Assembly: GCF_004327335.1 (NCBI RefSeq)
Contig: NZ_QJUO01000023.1
Location: 1 to 64,000 of the forward strand
Direction of reading: 5' to 3'
DNA: 64,000 nucleotides
From: Stutzerimonas kirkiae
Lineage (GTDB): Bacteria; Pseudomonadota; Gammaproteobacteria; Pseudomonadales; Pseudomonadaceae
A model generated the notes under the pieces. The model was not told the DNA's origin. It was given only the letters and a program-made list of their open reading frames with translations, and did no database searches. This document shows positions 53,152 to 63,174 of this stretch, piece by piece. The first letter of the stretch is position 1. Each line of letters begins with the position of its first letter. A program made the translations under genes and the position numbers.

Positions 53152-54405
53152 TCAGTAGTCGATCGGGTCGCGGATGATCGGGCAGGTCATGCAGCGACCG
53201 CCGCCACGGCCACGGCCGAGTTCGCTGGCGTCGATGGTGATGACTTCGACACCGGCCTTGCGCAGTTGGGTGTTGGTGAAGGTGTTACGGTCATAGCCGA
53301 TGACCACGCCGGGTTCCAGGCAAATCACGTTGTTGCCATCGTCCCACTGCTCGCGTTCGGATTCGTAGCTGTCGCCGCCGGTTTTCACCACGCGCAGGCG
53401 TTCCAGGCCGAGGGCCTGGGCCACAACCTCGAGGAAGGGCGCGTCTTCGCGGCGGATGTCGATGCCGGCCGGCTGGCTTTCGTCCGGGCGCAGGCTGAAG
53501 GGTACGATGCGCTCGACCACTTCGGGGAAGACGGTCACCAGGTCGCGGTCGCAGAAGGTGAATACCGTATCCAGGTGCATCGCCGAGCGCGAGCGTGGCA
53601 GACCGGCGACGATGATGCGTTGTACCACGCCTTCGGCGAAGAGCTTCTGCGCCAGTTGGCCGATGGCCTGGCGCGAGCTGCGTTCGCCCATGCCGATCAG
53701 CAGCATGCCATTGCCGATCGGCATCACGTCGCCGCCTTCCAGGGTGGACAGGCCGTGTTCGCGTTCGGGGTCGCCGTACCAGATGTCGAAGTCGCTATCG
53801 GCGAATTCCGGGTGGAACCTGTAGACGGCGGCGGTCAGCAGGGTCTCCTGGCGGCGTGCCGGCCAGTGCATGGGGTTGAGGGTGACGCCGCGGTGAATCC
53901 AGCAGGTGGTGTCGCGGGTGAACAGCATGTTGGGCAACGGCGGCAGGATGAAACTGTCCGTGCCGACGAAGTCGCCGAGCATGCGCAGGCGCTCGCTCTG
54001 GCCGAGGTCCCGGGCCAGGTCGCTGACCGAGACGCCGCCGATCAGGTGCTCGGCCAGCCTGCGGGCTTCCAGCCCCTCCAGCCAACCGCGCAGTTCATCC
54101 TTGAGGCCGACGCCGATCAGGTCGGTGGTGATCTTGCGGTCGAGCAGCCATTGCCGGGTGGAGGGCTGTTGCAGGATATCGCTGAGCAGGTTGTGCATCT
54201 CCAGCACGTCGATGCCGCGCTCACGCATCTTGCTGACGAAGTCGAAATGGTCGCGCTTGGCCTGGCTGACCCAGATCACATCGTCGAACAGCAGTTCATC
54301 GCAGTTCCTGGGCGTCAGCCGCTGGTGCGCCAGGCCAGGTGAGCAGACCAATACCTTGCGCAGTTTACCGGCCTCGGAATGGACGCCGAGTTCGCTTCTG
54401 GACAT
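53152..54405 (-). CDS. arcA: Arginine deiminase ArcA
   Basis: A 417-residue enzyme hydrolysing arginine to citrulline and ammonia. Active-site segments visible are [55 protein letters not shown] and, at the C terminus, [17 protein letters not shown] with the nucleophilic Cys. The start at 54405 ([18 protein letters not shown]) follows GGAG. No ANR-type TTGAT-N4-ATCAA site is seen upstream of arcA itself, so its normal promoter would have been that of arcD, now broken. Confidence 0.96.
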   Translation of the reverse strand: MSRSELGVHSEAGKLRKVLVCSPGLAHQRLTPRNCDELLFDDVIWVSQAKRDHFDFVSKMRERGIDVLEMHNLLSDILQQPSTRQWLLDRKITTDLIGVGLKDELRGWLEGLEARRLAEHLIGGVSVSDLARDLGQSERLRMLGDFVGTDSFILPPLPNMLFTRDTTCWIHRGVTLNPMHWPARRQETLLTAAVYRFHPEFADSDFDIWYGDPEREHGLSTLEGGDVMPIGNGMLLIGMGERSSRQAIGQLAQKLFAEGVVQRIIVAGLPRSRSAMHLDTVFTFCDRDLVTVFPEVVERIVPFSLRPDESQPAGIDIRREDAPFLEVVAQALGLERLRVVKTGGDSYESEREQWDDGNNVICLEPGVVIGYDRNTFTNTQLRKAGVEVITIDASELGRGRGGGRCMTCPIIRDPIDY

Positions 54406-54498
54406 TGTCGTTACTCCTTGGGGATGAGTCGTAAGCGACAAGTTACAAGCGACAAGCTACAAGTTTGTAAAGGCTCTTGCTTGCCGCTTGCCGCTGCT
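54406..54498. repeat. Short tandem repeat between arcA and arcD remnant
   Basis: 54427-54465 contains GCGACAAG, TTACAAGCGACAAG and CTACAAGTTTGTA units, an imperfect tandem array of TACAAGCGACAAG type, followed by CTTGCTTGCCGCTTGCCGCTGC. Similar short arrays are common between Pseudomonas genes. They lie 3' of the disrupted arcD. Confidence 0.5.
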
Positions 54499-55284
54499 TC
54501 ACAGGCTGAGGAACCCGGCATAGAGGCCGTAGGCACCGATCAGCGCGGCGAGCATGGCGGCGGCGAAGATCAGTTTTTCCACCGGGGTGAAGATCGGTTT
54601 GCCCTGTTCGCGCCGTGCTTTGGCGAAGAACAGCGCGCCGGGTGCGTAGAGCAGGGCGGACAACAGCAGGTACTGGATGCCGCCGGCGTACAGCAGCCAG
54701 ACGGCGTAGAGCGTGGCGACCATGGCGATCAGCAGGTCCTTGCGCCGTTCGCCGGGTTGCTCCTGGTAGGTTTCGCCACGCCAGGTCATCAGCACGGCAT
54801 AGGCGCCGGACCAGAAGTAGGGCACCAGGATCATCGAGGTGGCCAGGTAGATCAGGCTGAGGTAGGTGGCTTCGTTGAACAGGGTGATGATCAGGAACAA
54901 CTGGATCAGCCCGTTCTACAGCCACAGCGCATTGGCCGGCACATGGCGGGCGTTTTCCTTCTTGAGGAAGCGCGGCATGCTGTCGTCTTCGGCGCTGGCG
55001 AAGAGGATTTCGGCGCACAGCAGGGTCCATGACAGCAGCGCCCCGGTCAGCGAGACGATCAGGCCGATGCTGATCAGCACTACGCCCCAGTGGCCCACCA
55101 CGTGTTCCAGCACGCCGGCCATGGAGGGATTCTGCAGCGCGGCCAGCTCGGGCTGGCTCATCACCCCCATCGACAGCAGGTTGACCAACACCAGCAGGAG
55201 CAGCACGCCGGCGAAGCCGATCACCGTCGCCTTGCCGACATCCGCGCGCTTCCCGGCGCGCGCCGAGTAGATGCTGGCTTGCTC
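54499..55284 (-). pseudogene. arcD: arcD remnant: 5'-truncated arginine/ornithine antiporter with in-frame stop
   Basis: Similarity to ArcD begins at 55284 (EQASIYSARAGKRADVGKATVIGF) and continues through the C-terminal half of the 12-helix antiporter to LIGAYGLYAGFLSL. The remnant is about 261 codons; family members have about 480, so roughly the first 220 residues are gone. In addition a TAG at 54916-54918 interrupts the reading frame (NALWL-stop-NGLIQLFLIITLF). The sequence upstream of the junction does not code for ArcD in any frame. A functional antiporter cannot be made from this locus. The rest of the frame is well conserved, so the lesions are recent or there are sequence errors. Confidence 0.85.
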
Positions 55285-55352
55285 CCTGCTTTCCCGTGCC
55301 TTTGTCGAAGTGCCTTGCCGCTGACAAGGGCATGGCGCCATCGGCACAGGAG

Positions 55353-55568
55353 TCAGAGTTGCTTGATGGTTTGCACGCGATCCTTGTTGATGCGGTGCAG
55401 CTTGCCGTCGGGCTGCTCGAACTCGTAGAAGCCGCTCTGGCGGTCGTAGACGGGCGTGTCCAGGGTCTGTATTTCGCTGCCGTCGTCGAGCACGATCAGC
55501 GATGGCGTGGCGCAACCGACCAGCAGGCCGAACAGCAGGGCGGTGGCGGTCAGGGCGGTCTTTGTCAT
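55353..55568 (-). CDS. YgdI/YgdR-like small lipoprotein (DUF903)
   Basis: A 71-residue lipoprotein. The signal peptide MTKTALTATALLFGLLVGC ends in the lipobox VGC, and the mature part (SLIVLDDGSEIQTLDTPVYDRQSGFYEFEQPDGKLHRINKDRVQTI) matches the DUF903/YgdR SH3-like fold. The deletion that removed the 5' part of arcD ends less than 70 bp downstream of its stop. Function of the family is unknown. Confidence 0.88.
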   Translation of the reverse strand: MTKTALTATALLFGLLVGCATPSLIVLDDGSEIQTLDTPVYDRQSGFYEFEQPDGKLHRINKDRVQTIKQL

Positions 55569-55752
55569 GGTCTTGCTCCGTAGGTTGACAGAGGGCGAGC
55601 CGCTGTTTTCCAGCAGTGTTCTTGCCGCCTCCCGGTGGGTGGCTCCGTTCGGAGTGTAGACGGGTTTCGCGGAAGGGGAGGACGACTGCGGCATGGTGCC
55701 ACAGCGGGTAGGAGCGGGCCCGCATGACGAAGGCCCGGGGCTCTTTCATCGT

Positions 55753-55814
55753 GTAGGGGGCACCATGCGCACCGGGAGTGGGCGATCATTTCCGGTGCGC
55801 ATGGTGCCCCCTAC
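55753..55814. repeat. Perfect 23-bp inverted repeat downstream of nuoN
   Basis: GTAGGGGGCACCATGCGCACCGG (55753-55775) is repeated as its exact complement at 55792-55814 with a 16-base loop. It starts 18 bp after the nuoN stop and could fold into a very stable hairpin. Such GTAGGG...GCGCACC elements are often seen as intergenic repeats in pseudomonads. It may protect or end the nuo transcript. Confidence 0.7.
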
Positions 55815-55831
55815 AGCTTACGACACGTGGC

Positions 55832-57292
55832 TCAGAGTCCGGCGCCCTGCACCAGCGCCAGCAGCGGTTGCGGGTAGACACCGATGAACAGCACCAAGGC
55901 GGCGATGCCCAGCAGCACCAGCCCGCTGGCCTTCTGGCTCCAGTCCAGCGGTGCATCGTGGCGATGCAGGCCGGGTTGTGGCAGGAACAGGGTGACGATC
56001 ACCCGCAGGTAGTAGAACAGGCCGATGGCGCTGCCGATGATCAGTGCGCCGAGCAGCCACCACTGTTTGGCCTCGACGCCGGTGGCGATCACGTAGAACT
56101 TGCCGATGAAGCCGGCGGTCAGCGGGATGCCGGCCAGCGACAGCATCATCAGCGTCAGCACCACGGTCAGGTAGGGGCGCCGCCAGAACAGCCCGCGGTA
56201 GGTGTAGAGGGTGTCGGCATCCTGCTCCTTGAACGGGCTGGACATCAGCGAGATGACACCGAAGGCGCCCAGGCTGGTCAGGGTGTAGGTGGCCAGGTAG
56301 ACGCCGGCGGTTTCCACCGCCAGGCCGTCGCCGACGATCAGCGCCACCAGCAGGTAGCCGAGGTGGGCGATGGAAGAGTAGCCGAGCAGGCGCTTGAGGT
56401 TGCTCTGGTTCAGCGCCAGCAGGTTGCCGAGCAGGATCGAGGCGATGGCGATCAGTGTCAGCCCCTCGTTCAGCCAGCCGCCCTGCACCGCCGGGGACAT
56501 CTGGTAGAGGCGCAGCAGCACGGCGAACACCGCGACCTTGCTGGCGGTGGCGAGGAAGGCCGCGACCGGCGCCGGGGCGCCTTCGTAGACATCCGGCGTC
56601 CACAGGTGGAAGGGCACCAGCGACAGCTTGAAGCCCAGGCCGATCAGCATCAGGCCGATCCCCGCCTGCACCAGCGGGCTGCTGCCGTGCGCGGCCAGGC
56701 TGGCGCCAATGGCGTCGAAGGCGAGGCTGCCGGCCTCGGCATACAGCAGCGCCATGCCGAACAGCAGGAAGGCCGAGCCGGCGGCGGACAGCACCATGTA
56801 CTTGATCGAGGCTTCCAGCGAACGCTTGTGGAAGAAGGCGTAGCCGACCAGGCCGTAGACCGGCACCGACAGCAGTTCCAGGCCGATGAACAGCCCGGCC
56901 AGGTGCTGGCTGGAGACCAGCACCACGCCGCCGGCAACGGACAGCAGCAGGAGCAGGTAGAGCTCGTCGCGGTTGCCGGCGAAGCCTGCACGGTCGTTGC
57001 CTTCGCCGAGGTAGGCGTGGGCCAGGGTCATGCAGGCCAGGGTGGCGACCAGCAGCAGGCCGCTGTAGAACAGCGCGAAGCGGTCGATCAGCAGCAGTTG
57101 CGTCACTTCCAGCGGCGCCGTGTCGAGGGCGGGCAGCAGTGCCAGCAGTGCCAGGTTGAGGCCGATGGCGCTGAGAATGAAGGTACGGTCATGGTCGCGG
57201 CGCCAGGCGATGGCCAGCATGACCACGACGACGCTGGTACAGATGGCCAGCAGGGGCAGCAGGGCGATGAAGTGTTGCAGAGTGAATTCCAT
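55832..57292 (-). CDS. nuoN: NADH-quinone oxidoreductase subunit N
   Basis: A 486-residue membrane subunit of complex I with about 14 helices and antiporter-like fold. Characteristic segments: FIGLELLSVPVYGLVGYAFFHKRSLEASIKYMVLSAAGSAF and HLWTPDVYEGAPAPVAAFLATASKVAVFAVLLRLY with the proton-path Lys residues. The start at 57292 (MEFTLQHF) is 8 bp after the nuoM stop. Last gene of the operon. Confidence 0.96.
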   Translation of the reverse strand: MEFTLQHFIALLPLLAICTSVVVVMLAIAWRRDHDRTFILSAIGLNLALLALLPALDTAPLEVTQLLLIDRFALFYSGLLLVATLACMTLAHAYLGEGNDRAGFAGNRDELYLLLLLSVAGGVVLVSSQHLAGLFIGLELLSVPVYGLVGYAFFHKRSLEASIKYMVLSAAGSAFLLFGMALLYAEAGSLAFDAIGASLAAHGSSPLVQAGIGLMLIGLGFKLSLVPFHLWTPDVYEGAPAPVAAFLATASKVAVFAVLLRLYQMSPAVQGGWLNEGLTLIAIASILLGNLLALNQSNLKRLLGYSSIAHLGYLLVALIVGDGLAVETAGVYLATYTLTSLGAFGVISLMSSPFKEQDADTLYTYRGLFWRRPYLTVVLTLMMLSLAGIPLTAGFIGKFYVIATGVEAKQWWLLGALIIGSAIGLFYYLRVIVTLFLPQPGLHRHDAPLDWSQKASGLVLLGIAALVLFIGVYPQPLLALVQGAGL

Positions 57293-57299
57293 AACGCGA

Positions 57300-58829
57300 C
57301 TACCGAACCGATGCGAGGTTGGAGAAAGCGGCGGCGAGCCACTGCTGGACGCCGGCCATGCCGGCCTGCGAGGTGTCGAGTACCGTCTGCGGGTAGAGCC
57401 CCAGGCCGACCAGCAGCACCGCCAGCAGCAGCACCATGCCCAGTTCCCGCGCATCCAGCCCCGGCAATGCGCTTTCGGCCTTGGCCGGGCCGAAGTGGGC
57501 GCGGTGCACCATGATCAGCGAGTAGACCGAGGAGAACACCAGGCCGAAGGTGGCGATGACGACGATCCAGGGGTTGCTGGCGAAGGTGCCGAACAGGATC
57601 AGGAACTCGCCGATGAAGTTGCCGGTGCCCGGCAGGCCCAGCGACGCGGCGGCGAAGAACAGACTCAGCGCCGGCAGCCAGGGCAGGCGCGACCAGAGCC
57701 CGCCCATCTGGCGCATGTCGCGGGTGTGCAGGCGCTCGTAGAGCTGGCCGCAGAGGATGAACAGCGCCGCTGCCGACAGGCCGTGGGCGACCATCTGCAC
57801 CACCGCGCCCTGCAGCGCCAGTTCGCTGCCGGAGTAGATGGCGATGAGGATGAAGCCCATGTGCGACACGCTGGAGTAGGCCACCAGGCGTTTGATGTCG
57901 GTCTGCGCGAAGGCCAGGATGGCGCCGTAGAAGATGCCGATCAGGCCCAGCACCATGGCGATCGGCGCGAACTCCGCCGAGGCGTTGGGGAACAGTGGCA
58001 GGGCGAAGCGCAGCAGGCCATAGGCGGCGGTCTTCAGCAGGATGCCGGCCAGGTCCACCGAGCCGGCGGTGGGCGCCTGGGCGTGGGCGTCCGGCAGCCA
58101 GGAGTGCACCGGCACCACCGGTAGCTTGACGGCGAAAGCGACGAAGAAGCCGAGCATCAGCAGGTATTCGGCGCCGGCGGGCAACTGCGCCTTGAGCAGC
58201 AGTTCGTAGTCGAAGGTCAGCACGCCGCTGGTGTTGTAGTTGACCAGCACCAGGCCGAGGATCGCCACCAGCATGATCAGGCCGCTGGCCTGGGTAAAGA
58301 TGAAGAACTTGGTGGCGGCGTAGATGCGCGTGCGCTTGCCGTCGTCCGAGCTGTGGCCCCAGAGCGCGATGAGGAAATACATCGGCACCAGCATCACTTC
58401 CCAGAAGAAGAAGAACAGGAACAGGTCCAGCGCCAGGAATACGCCGACCACACCGGCGAGGATCCACATCAGGTTGAGGTGGAAGAAGCCGACGTGATTC
58501 TGGATTTCCTTCCACGAGCAGAGCACCGAGAGCAATCCGAGCAGGCCGGTGAGCAGGATCATCAGCAGCGACAGGCCATCCAGCGCCAGGTGCACGTTGA
58601 TGCCGAAGCGTTCGATCCAGGGGCGCTTGAACTCCACCACCCAGGCGATATCGCCGGGGCTGGGCGCCAGGCTGTAGTCACCCGTGGCCCACAGCCACAG
58701 GCTGCTGCCGAGCAGGACGAGCATGGAGGCCAGGGCGATCCAGCGTGGCAGCAGGTTGTCGACGCGCTCGGCGAGCAGGCAGAGCAGGCCGCCGATAAGA
58801 GGAATCAGGATTAACCAGGGCAGAATCAC
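57300..58829 (-). CDS. nuoM: NADH-quinone oxidoreductase subunit M
   Basis: A 509-residue proton-pumping membrane subunit. Diagnostic segments: FFFFWEVMLVPMYFLIALWG with the conserved Glu, and LPDAHAQAPTAGSVDLAGILLKTAAYGLLRF with the Lys of the antiporter channel. The length is normal. It follows nuoL after 18 bp. Confidence 0.96.
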   Translation of the reverse strand: MILPWLILIPLIGGLLCLLAERVDNLLPRWIALASMLVLLGSSLWLWATGDYSLAPSPGDIAWVVEFKRPWIERFGINVHLALDGLSLLMILLTGLLGLLSVLCSWKEIQNHVGFFHLNLMWILAGVVGVFLALDLFLFFFFWEVMLVPMYFLIALWGHSSDDGKRTRIYAATKFFIFTQASGLIMLVAILGLVLVNYNTSGVLTFDYELLLKAQLPAGAEYLLMLGFFVAFAVKLPVVPVHSWLPDAHAQAPTAGSVDLAGILLKTAAYGLLRFALPLFPNASAEFAPIAMVLGLIGIFYGAILAFAQTDIKRLVAYSSVSHMGFILIAIYSGSELALQGAVVQMVAHGLSAAALFILCGQLYERLHTRDMRQMGGLWSRLPWLPALSLFFAAASLGLPGTGNFIGEFLILFGTFASNPWIVVIATFGLVFSSVYSLIMVHRAHFGPAKAESALPGLDARELGMVLLLAVLLVGLGLYPQTVLDTSQAGMAGVQQWLAAAFSNLASVR

Positions 58830-58847
58830 GGTCTGGGTTCCTCGGGG

Positions 58848-60692
58848 TCAGATCAGGACGATGGCGAGCAGCAAGACCGCCCCGCCGACGATGGACAGCG
58901 CATACCAGCGCAACTGACCGGTTTCACTGCTGCGGCTCAACTCGTGCCCGCCGCGCACCAGGCGCGGGATCAGGCTGATGCCGCGGTCGATCGGATCGCG
59001 GGCGAGCAGGCGGCAGAGCAGCAGGTAGGGTTGTACGAACAGCTTGTCGTAGAGCCAGTCGAAGCCCCAGGCGGCGAACCACCAGGCGCCGAGCAGGCGC
59101 CCAGGTGCGCTCTGCGCGATGGCCGTGACCAGGCGCCGCTTGCCGAGGAACAGTAGCGCGGCGAGCAGGATACCGGCCAGGGCGACGGCGCCGGAGGCGA
59201 TTTCCAGGCTGTGCTTGGCCTCGCCGCCGGCGTGCCCGACGCTCTGCGGCAGCACGTCGGCCAGCGGCGGGGTGATCCAGGCGCCGATGAAGGTCGAGAG
59301 CAGGATCAGCACCAGCAGCGGCAGGTTGTGCGCCAGGCCGTGGCCTGCGTGGGCCTCGGTCTTCTGCTCGCCGTGGAAGGCGATGAAGATCAGCCGGAAG
59401 GTGTAGATGGAGGTCAGGAAGGCGCCCGCCAGGCCTGCGTAGAGCAGGCCCGCGTGGCCGCTGGCGAAGGCTTCCCAGAGGATTTCGTCCTTGGAGTAGA
59501 AGCCCGCGGTGATCAGCGGCAGCGCCGCCAGGGCCGAGCCGCCGACGATGAAACTGGCGTAGGCCAGAGGCAGTTTCTTCCACAGCCCGCCCATCCTGAA
59601 GATGTTCTGCTCGTGGTGGCAGGCATTGATCACCGCGCCGGAAGCGAGGAACAGCAGCGCCTTGAAGAAGGCGTGGGTCATCAGGTGGAAGATCGCCGCA
59701 TCCCAGGCACCGACGCCGAGGGCGAGGAACATGTAGCCGATCTGGCTCATGGTCGAGTAGGCGAGGATACGCTTGATGTCGGTCTGCACCAGCGCGGCGA
59801 AGCCGGCCAGCACCAGGGTGGTGCCGCCGACGATGCCGACCAGTTCCAGCACGTCCGGTGCCAGCAGGAACAGGCCATGGGTACGGGCGATCAGGTAGAC
59901 GCCGGCGGTGACCATGGTCGCCGCGTGGATCAGCGCCGAGACCGGCGTCGGGCCGGCCATGGCGTCGGCCAGCCAGGTCTGCAGCGGCAGTTGCGCCGAC
60001 TTGCCGACCGCGCCGCCGAGCAGCGCCAGGGCCGCCAGGGTGATCCACAGGTCGCCGCTGGCGAATTTCTGCGGCGCCAGCTCCAGCAGTTGCTGGATGT
60101 TCAGGGTGCCGAGCTGGACGAACAGGATGAACAGGCCGAAGGCCATCAGCACGTCGCCGACGCGGGTGACGATGAAGGCCTTGAGCGCCGCGTTGCCGTT
60201 CTTGCGCTCGGAGAAGTAGAAGCCGATCAGCAGGTAGGAACACAGTCCCACGCCTTCCCAGCCGAAGTACAGCAGCAGCAGGTTGTCGCCGAGCACCAGC
60301 AGCAACATGCTGAAGATGAACAGGTTGGTGTAGGCGAAGAAGCGCGAGTAGCCGGCTTCGCCGCGCATGTACCAACTGGCGAACAGGTGGATCAGGAAGC
60401 CGACGCCGGTGACCACGCCGAGCATGGTCAGCGACAGGCCATCCAGGTGCAGGCCGAAGCTGGCCTGCAGGCCGGCGACATCCAGCCATTGCCAGAGTAC
60501 CTGGGAGAACACGCCGTTTTCCGGCGTGGCGCCGAGGAAGGCGAAGATCACCCAGGCGGCGGTCAGGGCGCTCAGGCCGACGCTGCCGCAGCCGATAGCG
60601 GCGCTGGCGCTCTCCGACAGGCGCCCGCGCGCGAAGGCCAGGATCGCCCAGCCGAGCAGGGGAAAGACCAGGGTCAGGAATAACAGGTTCAT
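58848..60692 (-). CDS. nuoL: NADH-quinone oxidoreductase subunit L
   Basis: A 614-residue membrane subunit with the antiporter-like core ([56 protein letters not shown]-type helix region) and a C-terminal extension holding the long lateral helix that couples the pump modules. Its start overlaps the nuoK stop by 4 bp. Confidence 0.96.
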   Translation of the reverse strand: MNLLFLTLVFPLLGWAILAFARGRLSESASAAIGCGSVGLSALTAAWVIFAFLGATPENGVFSQVLWQWLDVAGLQASFGLHLDGLSLTMLGVVTGVGFLIHLFASWYMRGEAGYSRFFAYTNLFIFSMLLLVLGDNLLLLYFGWEGVGLCSYLLIGFYFSERKNGNAALKAFIVTRVGDVLMAFGLFILFVQLGTLNIQQLLELAPQKFASGDLWITLAALALLGGAVGKSAQLPLQTWLADAMAGPTPVSALIHAATMVTAGVYLIARTHGLFLLAPDVLELVGIVGGTTLVLAGFAALVQTDIKRILAYSTMSQIGYMFLALGVGAWDAAIFHLMTHAFFKALLFLASGAVINACHHEQNIFRMGGLWKKLPLAYASFIVGGSALAALPLITAGFYSKDEILWEAFASGHAGLLYAGLAGAFLTSIYTFRLIFIAFHGEQKTEAHAGHGLAHNLPLLVLILLSTFIGAWITPPLADVLPQSVGHAGGEAKHSLEIASGAVALAGILLAALLFLGKRRLVTAIAQSAPGRLLGAWWFAAWGFDWLYDKLFVQPYLLLCRLLARDPIDRGISLIPRLVRGGHELSRSSETGQLRWYALSIVGGAVLLLAIVLI

Positions 60693-60997
60693 CCTTTCAT
60701 CTCGCTGGCGGCGTCAACGTCGAGGGTATGGAAGCGGCGGTACAGTTGCAGCAGGATCGCCAGGCCGATCGCCGCCTCGGCGGCGGCCAGGGTGATGACC
60801 AGGATGAACATCACCTGGCCGTCGGCCTGCTGCCAGCGGCTGCCGGCGACGACGAACGCCAGGCCGGCGGCGTTCATCATGATTTCCAGGCTCATCAGCA
60901 TGAACAGGATATTGCGCCGCACCATCAGGCCGACCAGCCCGAGGCTGAACAGCATGGCGGCGACGGCGAGGCCGTGTTCCAGGGGGATCGAGTGCAT
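60689..60997 (-). CDS. nuoK: NADH-quinone oxidoreductase subunit K
   Basis: A 102-residue, three-helix subunit. [23 protein letters not shown] holds the conserved Glu of the proton path, and [23 protein letters not shown] the second one. The start at 60997 ([17 protein letters not shown]) matches the family. It is 4 bp after nuoJ. Confidence 0.95.
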   Translation of the reverse strand: MHSIPLEHGLAVAAMLFSLGLVGLMVRRNILFMLMSLEIMMNAAGLAFVVAGSRWQQADGQVMFILVITLAAAEAAIGLAILLQLYRRFHTLDVDAASEMKG

Positions 60998-61001
60998 GGC
61001 G

Positions 61002-61502
61002 TCAGTCCTTCGCTTCGTGGCGGCCGAGGTGGTAGGCCGCGACCAGTGCCGCCAGCAGCAGCATCGAGGCCAGTTCCACCGCCAGCAGGTAGGGTCCGAA
61101 CAGGGATATGCCGACCGCCTTGGCATCCACCGTGGCCAGCCCCAGCGGGGCCTGGGTGGGTTCGCCGAACAGCGCCCAGAGCAGTTGCCCGAGCAGCGCC
61201 GCGGCGAGGATCGACGGAACGGTCCAGGCGCCGGGCGCCAGCCAGGCGCGCTCCTGCTCGGCCACCTGCGGGCCGAGGTTGAGCATCATCACCACGAACA
61301 CGAACAGCACCATGATGGCACCGGCGTAGACGATCACTTCCAGCGCGCCGGCGAAGGGCGCGCCGAGGCTGAAGAAGCACATGGCCACTGCCAGCAGCGA
61401 GATCACCAGGTAGAGCAGGGCATGTACCGGATTGGTGCCGGTGATCACCCGCAGGGTGGATACCACGGCGACTCCGGAGGAAAAGTAGAAGGCGAATTCC
61501 AT
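61002..61502 (-). CDS. nuoJ: NADH-quinone oxidoreductase subunit J
   Basis: A 166-residue, five-helix subunit ([59 protein letters not shown], the pi-bulge helix with the conserved Tyr and Gly). Unlike the other nuo junctions, the gene is separated from nuoI by 115 bp that hold a repeat element. Confidence 0.95.
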   Translation of the reverse strand: MEFAFYFSSGVAVVSTLRVITGTNPVHALLYLVISLLAVAMCFFSLGAPFAGALEVIVYAGAIMVLFVFVVMMLNLGPQVAEQERAWLAPGAWTVPSILAAALLGQLLWALFGEPTQAPLGLATVDAKAVGISLFGPYLLAVELASMLLLAALVAAYHLGRHEAKD

Positions 61503-61617
61503 CAGCAGCTCCTGGAAGGCTGGAGGGCCAGCGGCTGAAGGCTGGACGAAAAAAGCGCGCTTCTCGTCCAGCCTTCCAGCCTCCAGCGCTTTTCATCGAA
61601 TGTGTTCGCGCAGCGGC
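61503..61617. repeat. Repeat/hairpin element inserted between nuoI and nuoJ
   Basis: GAAGGCTGGACGA (61537-61549) and TCGTCCAGCCTTC (61564-61576) form a 13-bp stem with a 14-base loop. A second half-copy (TGGAAGGCTGGAGG) lies at 61513-61526, and its complement extends to 61600 (CCAGCCTCCAGCGCTTTTCATCGAA). The unit is the same as at 36453-36490. The hairpin lies within an otherwise tightly packed operon. Confidence 0.75.
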
Positions 61618-62166
61618 TCATGGCAAGAGTCCCTTGACGTTGATCGGCTCGGCTTCGTTCTGCGCGGCGCCCTTGGGCTTGCCGGCGATGGCCATGCCGG
61701 AGACGCGGTAGAAGTTGTAGTCCGGGTACTTGCCGGGGCCGGAGATCAGCAGGTCCTGCTTCTCGTAGACCAGGTCCTGGCGTTTGTAGTCGCCCAGTTC
61801 GAAGTCCGGCGTCAGCTGGATCGCGGTGGTCGGGCAGGCTTCCTCGCACAGGCCGCAGAAGATGCAGCGCGAGAAGTTGATGCGGAAGAATTCCGGGTAC
61901 CAGCGGCCATCCTCGCGCTCGGCCTTCTGCAGGCTGATGCAGCCGACCGGGCAGGCCACCGCGCAGAGGTTGCAGGCCACGCAGCGCTCGTCGCCGTCGG
62001 GGTCGCGGGTCAGCACGATGCGGCCACGGTAGCGTGGCGGCAGGTAGACCTGCTCCTCGGGGTATTGCAGGGTGTCGCGCTTGCGCCAGGCGTGGCTGAA
62101 CACCATCGCCAGACTGCGGACTTGGGTGTAGGTGCCGTACAGCACCTCGCCGATGTACTTGAACAT
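61618..62166 (-). CDS. nuoI: NADH-quinone oxidoreductase subunit I (two 4Fe-4S clusters)
   Basis: A 182-residue ferredoxin-like subunit of the peripheral arm. Two cluster motifs are complete: [18 protein letters not shown] and [18 protein letters not shown], each CxxCxxCxxxCP. It passes electrons from NuoG toward NuoB. It starts 12 bp after nuoH. Confidence 0.97.
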   Translation of the reverse strand: MFKYIGEVLYGTYTQVRSLAMVFSHAWRKRDTLQYPEEQVYLPPRYRGRIVLTRDPDGDERCVACNLCAVACPVGCISLQKAEREDGRWYPEFFRINFSRCIFCGLCEEACPTTAIQLTPDFELGDYKRQDLVYEKQDLLISGPGKYPDYNFYRVSGMAIAGKPKGAAQNEAEPINVKGLLP

Positions 62167-62178
62167 GTGCGTATCTCC

Positions 62179-63174
62179 TTACTGGGCCGCGGCCAGCACC
62201 AGGGCGCCGGTCACCAGCAGGTTGAGCAGGGTCAGCGGCAGGCAGAACTTCCAGCCGAAGGCCATTACCTGGTCGTAGCGCGGCCTGGGCAGCGAGGCCC
62301 GCAGCAGGATGAAGAACATGATGAAGAAGCCGGTCTTCAGCGCGAACCAGAAGAACGACAGCCAGGGCAGGGTGTCGAGGAACGGCCCGTGCCAGCCGCC
62401 GAAGAACAGCGTGGTCAACAGCGAGGACACCAGCACGATGCCGATGTATTCGCCGACGAAGAACATGCCCCATTTCATCCCGGCGTATTCGATGTGGTAG
62501 CCGTCGGCGATTTCCTGCTCGGCTTCCGGCTGGTCGAACGGGTGGCGGTGGGTCACCGCCACGCCGGCGATCAGGAAGGTGCAGAAGCCGAGGAACTGCG
62601 GGATGACGAACCACAGGTGCTGTTGCTGGTATTCGACGATATCGCGCATGTTGAACGAGCCGGCCTGGGCGACGATGCCCATCAGCGACAGCCCGAGGAA
62701 CACCTCGTAGGACACCGTCTGCGCCGAGGCGCGCAGGCTGCCGAGCAGGGCGAACTTGTTGTTGCTGGCCCAGCCGGCGAACAGCACCGCGTAGACCGTC
62801 AGGCCGGCCATGGCGAAGAAGAACAGCAGGCCGATGTTCAGGTCGGCGACACCCCAGGTCGGGGTGATCGGCACCACGGCGAAGGCGATCAGCAGCGAGC
62901 TCATGGCGATCACCGGCGCCAGGGTGAAGATCAGCCGGTCGGAGAATGGCGGGGTCCAGTCTTCCTTGAAGAACATCTTCAGCATGTCCGCGCCGAGCTG
63001 GAACATGCCGAACGGGCCGACACGGTTGGGGCCGTAGCGATCCTGCCAGAGGCCCAGCAGGCGGCGTTCGACGAAGCTCAGCAGGGCGCCGCTGACCACC
63101 ACCACCAGCATGATGACGATGGCCTTGAGCACGGCGACGATGATGTCGATCAGTTCGGGCGTCAGCCAGCTCAT
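62179..63174 (-). CDS. nuoH: NADH-quinone oxidoreductase subunit H
   Basis: A 331-residue membrane subunit that forms part of the quinone site. It has [40 protein letters not shown], the family hallmark, and [30 protein letters not shown] with the acidic quinone-cavity loop. Its start overlaps the nuoG stop (ATGA). Confidence 0.97.
   Translation of the reverse strand: MSWLTPELIDIIVAVLKAIVIMLVVVVSGALLSFVERRLLGLWQDRYGPNRVGPFGMFQLGADMLKMFFKEDWTPPFSDRLIFTLAPVIAMSSLLIAFAVVPITPTWGVADLNIGLLFFFAMAGLTVYAVLFAGWASNNKFALLGSLRASAQTVSYEVFLGLSLMGIVAQAGSFNMRDIVEYQQQHLWFVIPQFLGFCTFLIAGVAVTHRHPFDQPEAEQEIADGYHIEYAGMKWGMFFVGEYIGIVLVSSLLTTLFFGGWHGPFLDTLPWLSFFWFALKTGFFIMFFILLRASLPRPRYDQVMAFGWKFCLPLTLLNLLVTGALVLAAAQ

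Noticed and set aside
54443..55333. Alternative frame through the arcD remnant
   Set aside because: It is Arg-rich and has no similarity; the antiporter frame is the other one, and it is interrupted.
55296..55352. ANR box upstream of the arcD remnant
   Set aside because: TTGATGGTTTGCAC near 55366 resembles one half-site, but the ATCAA half is missing at the required spacing.
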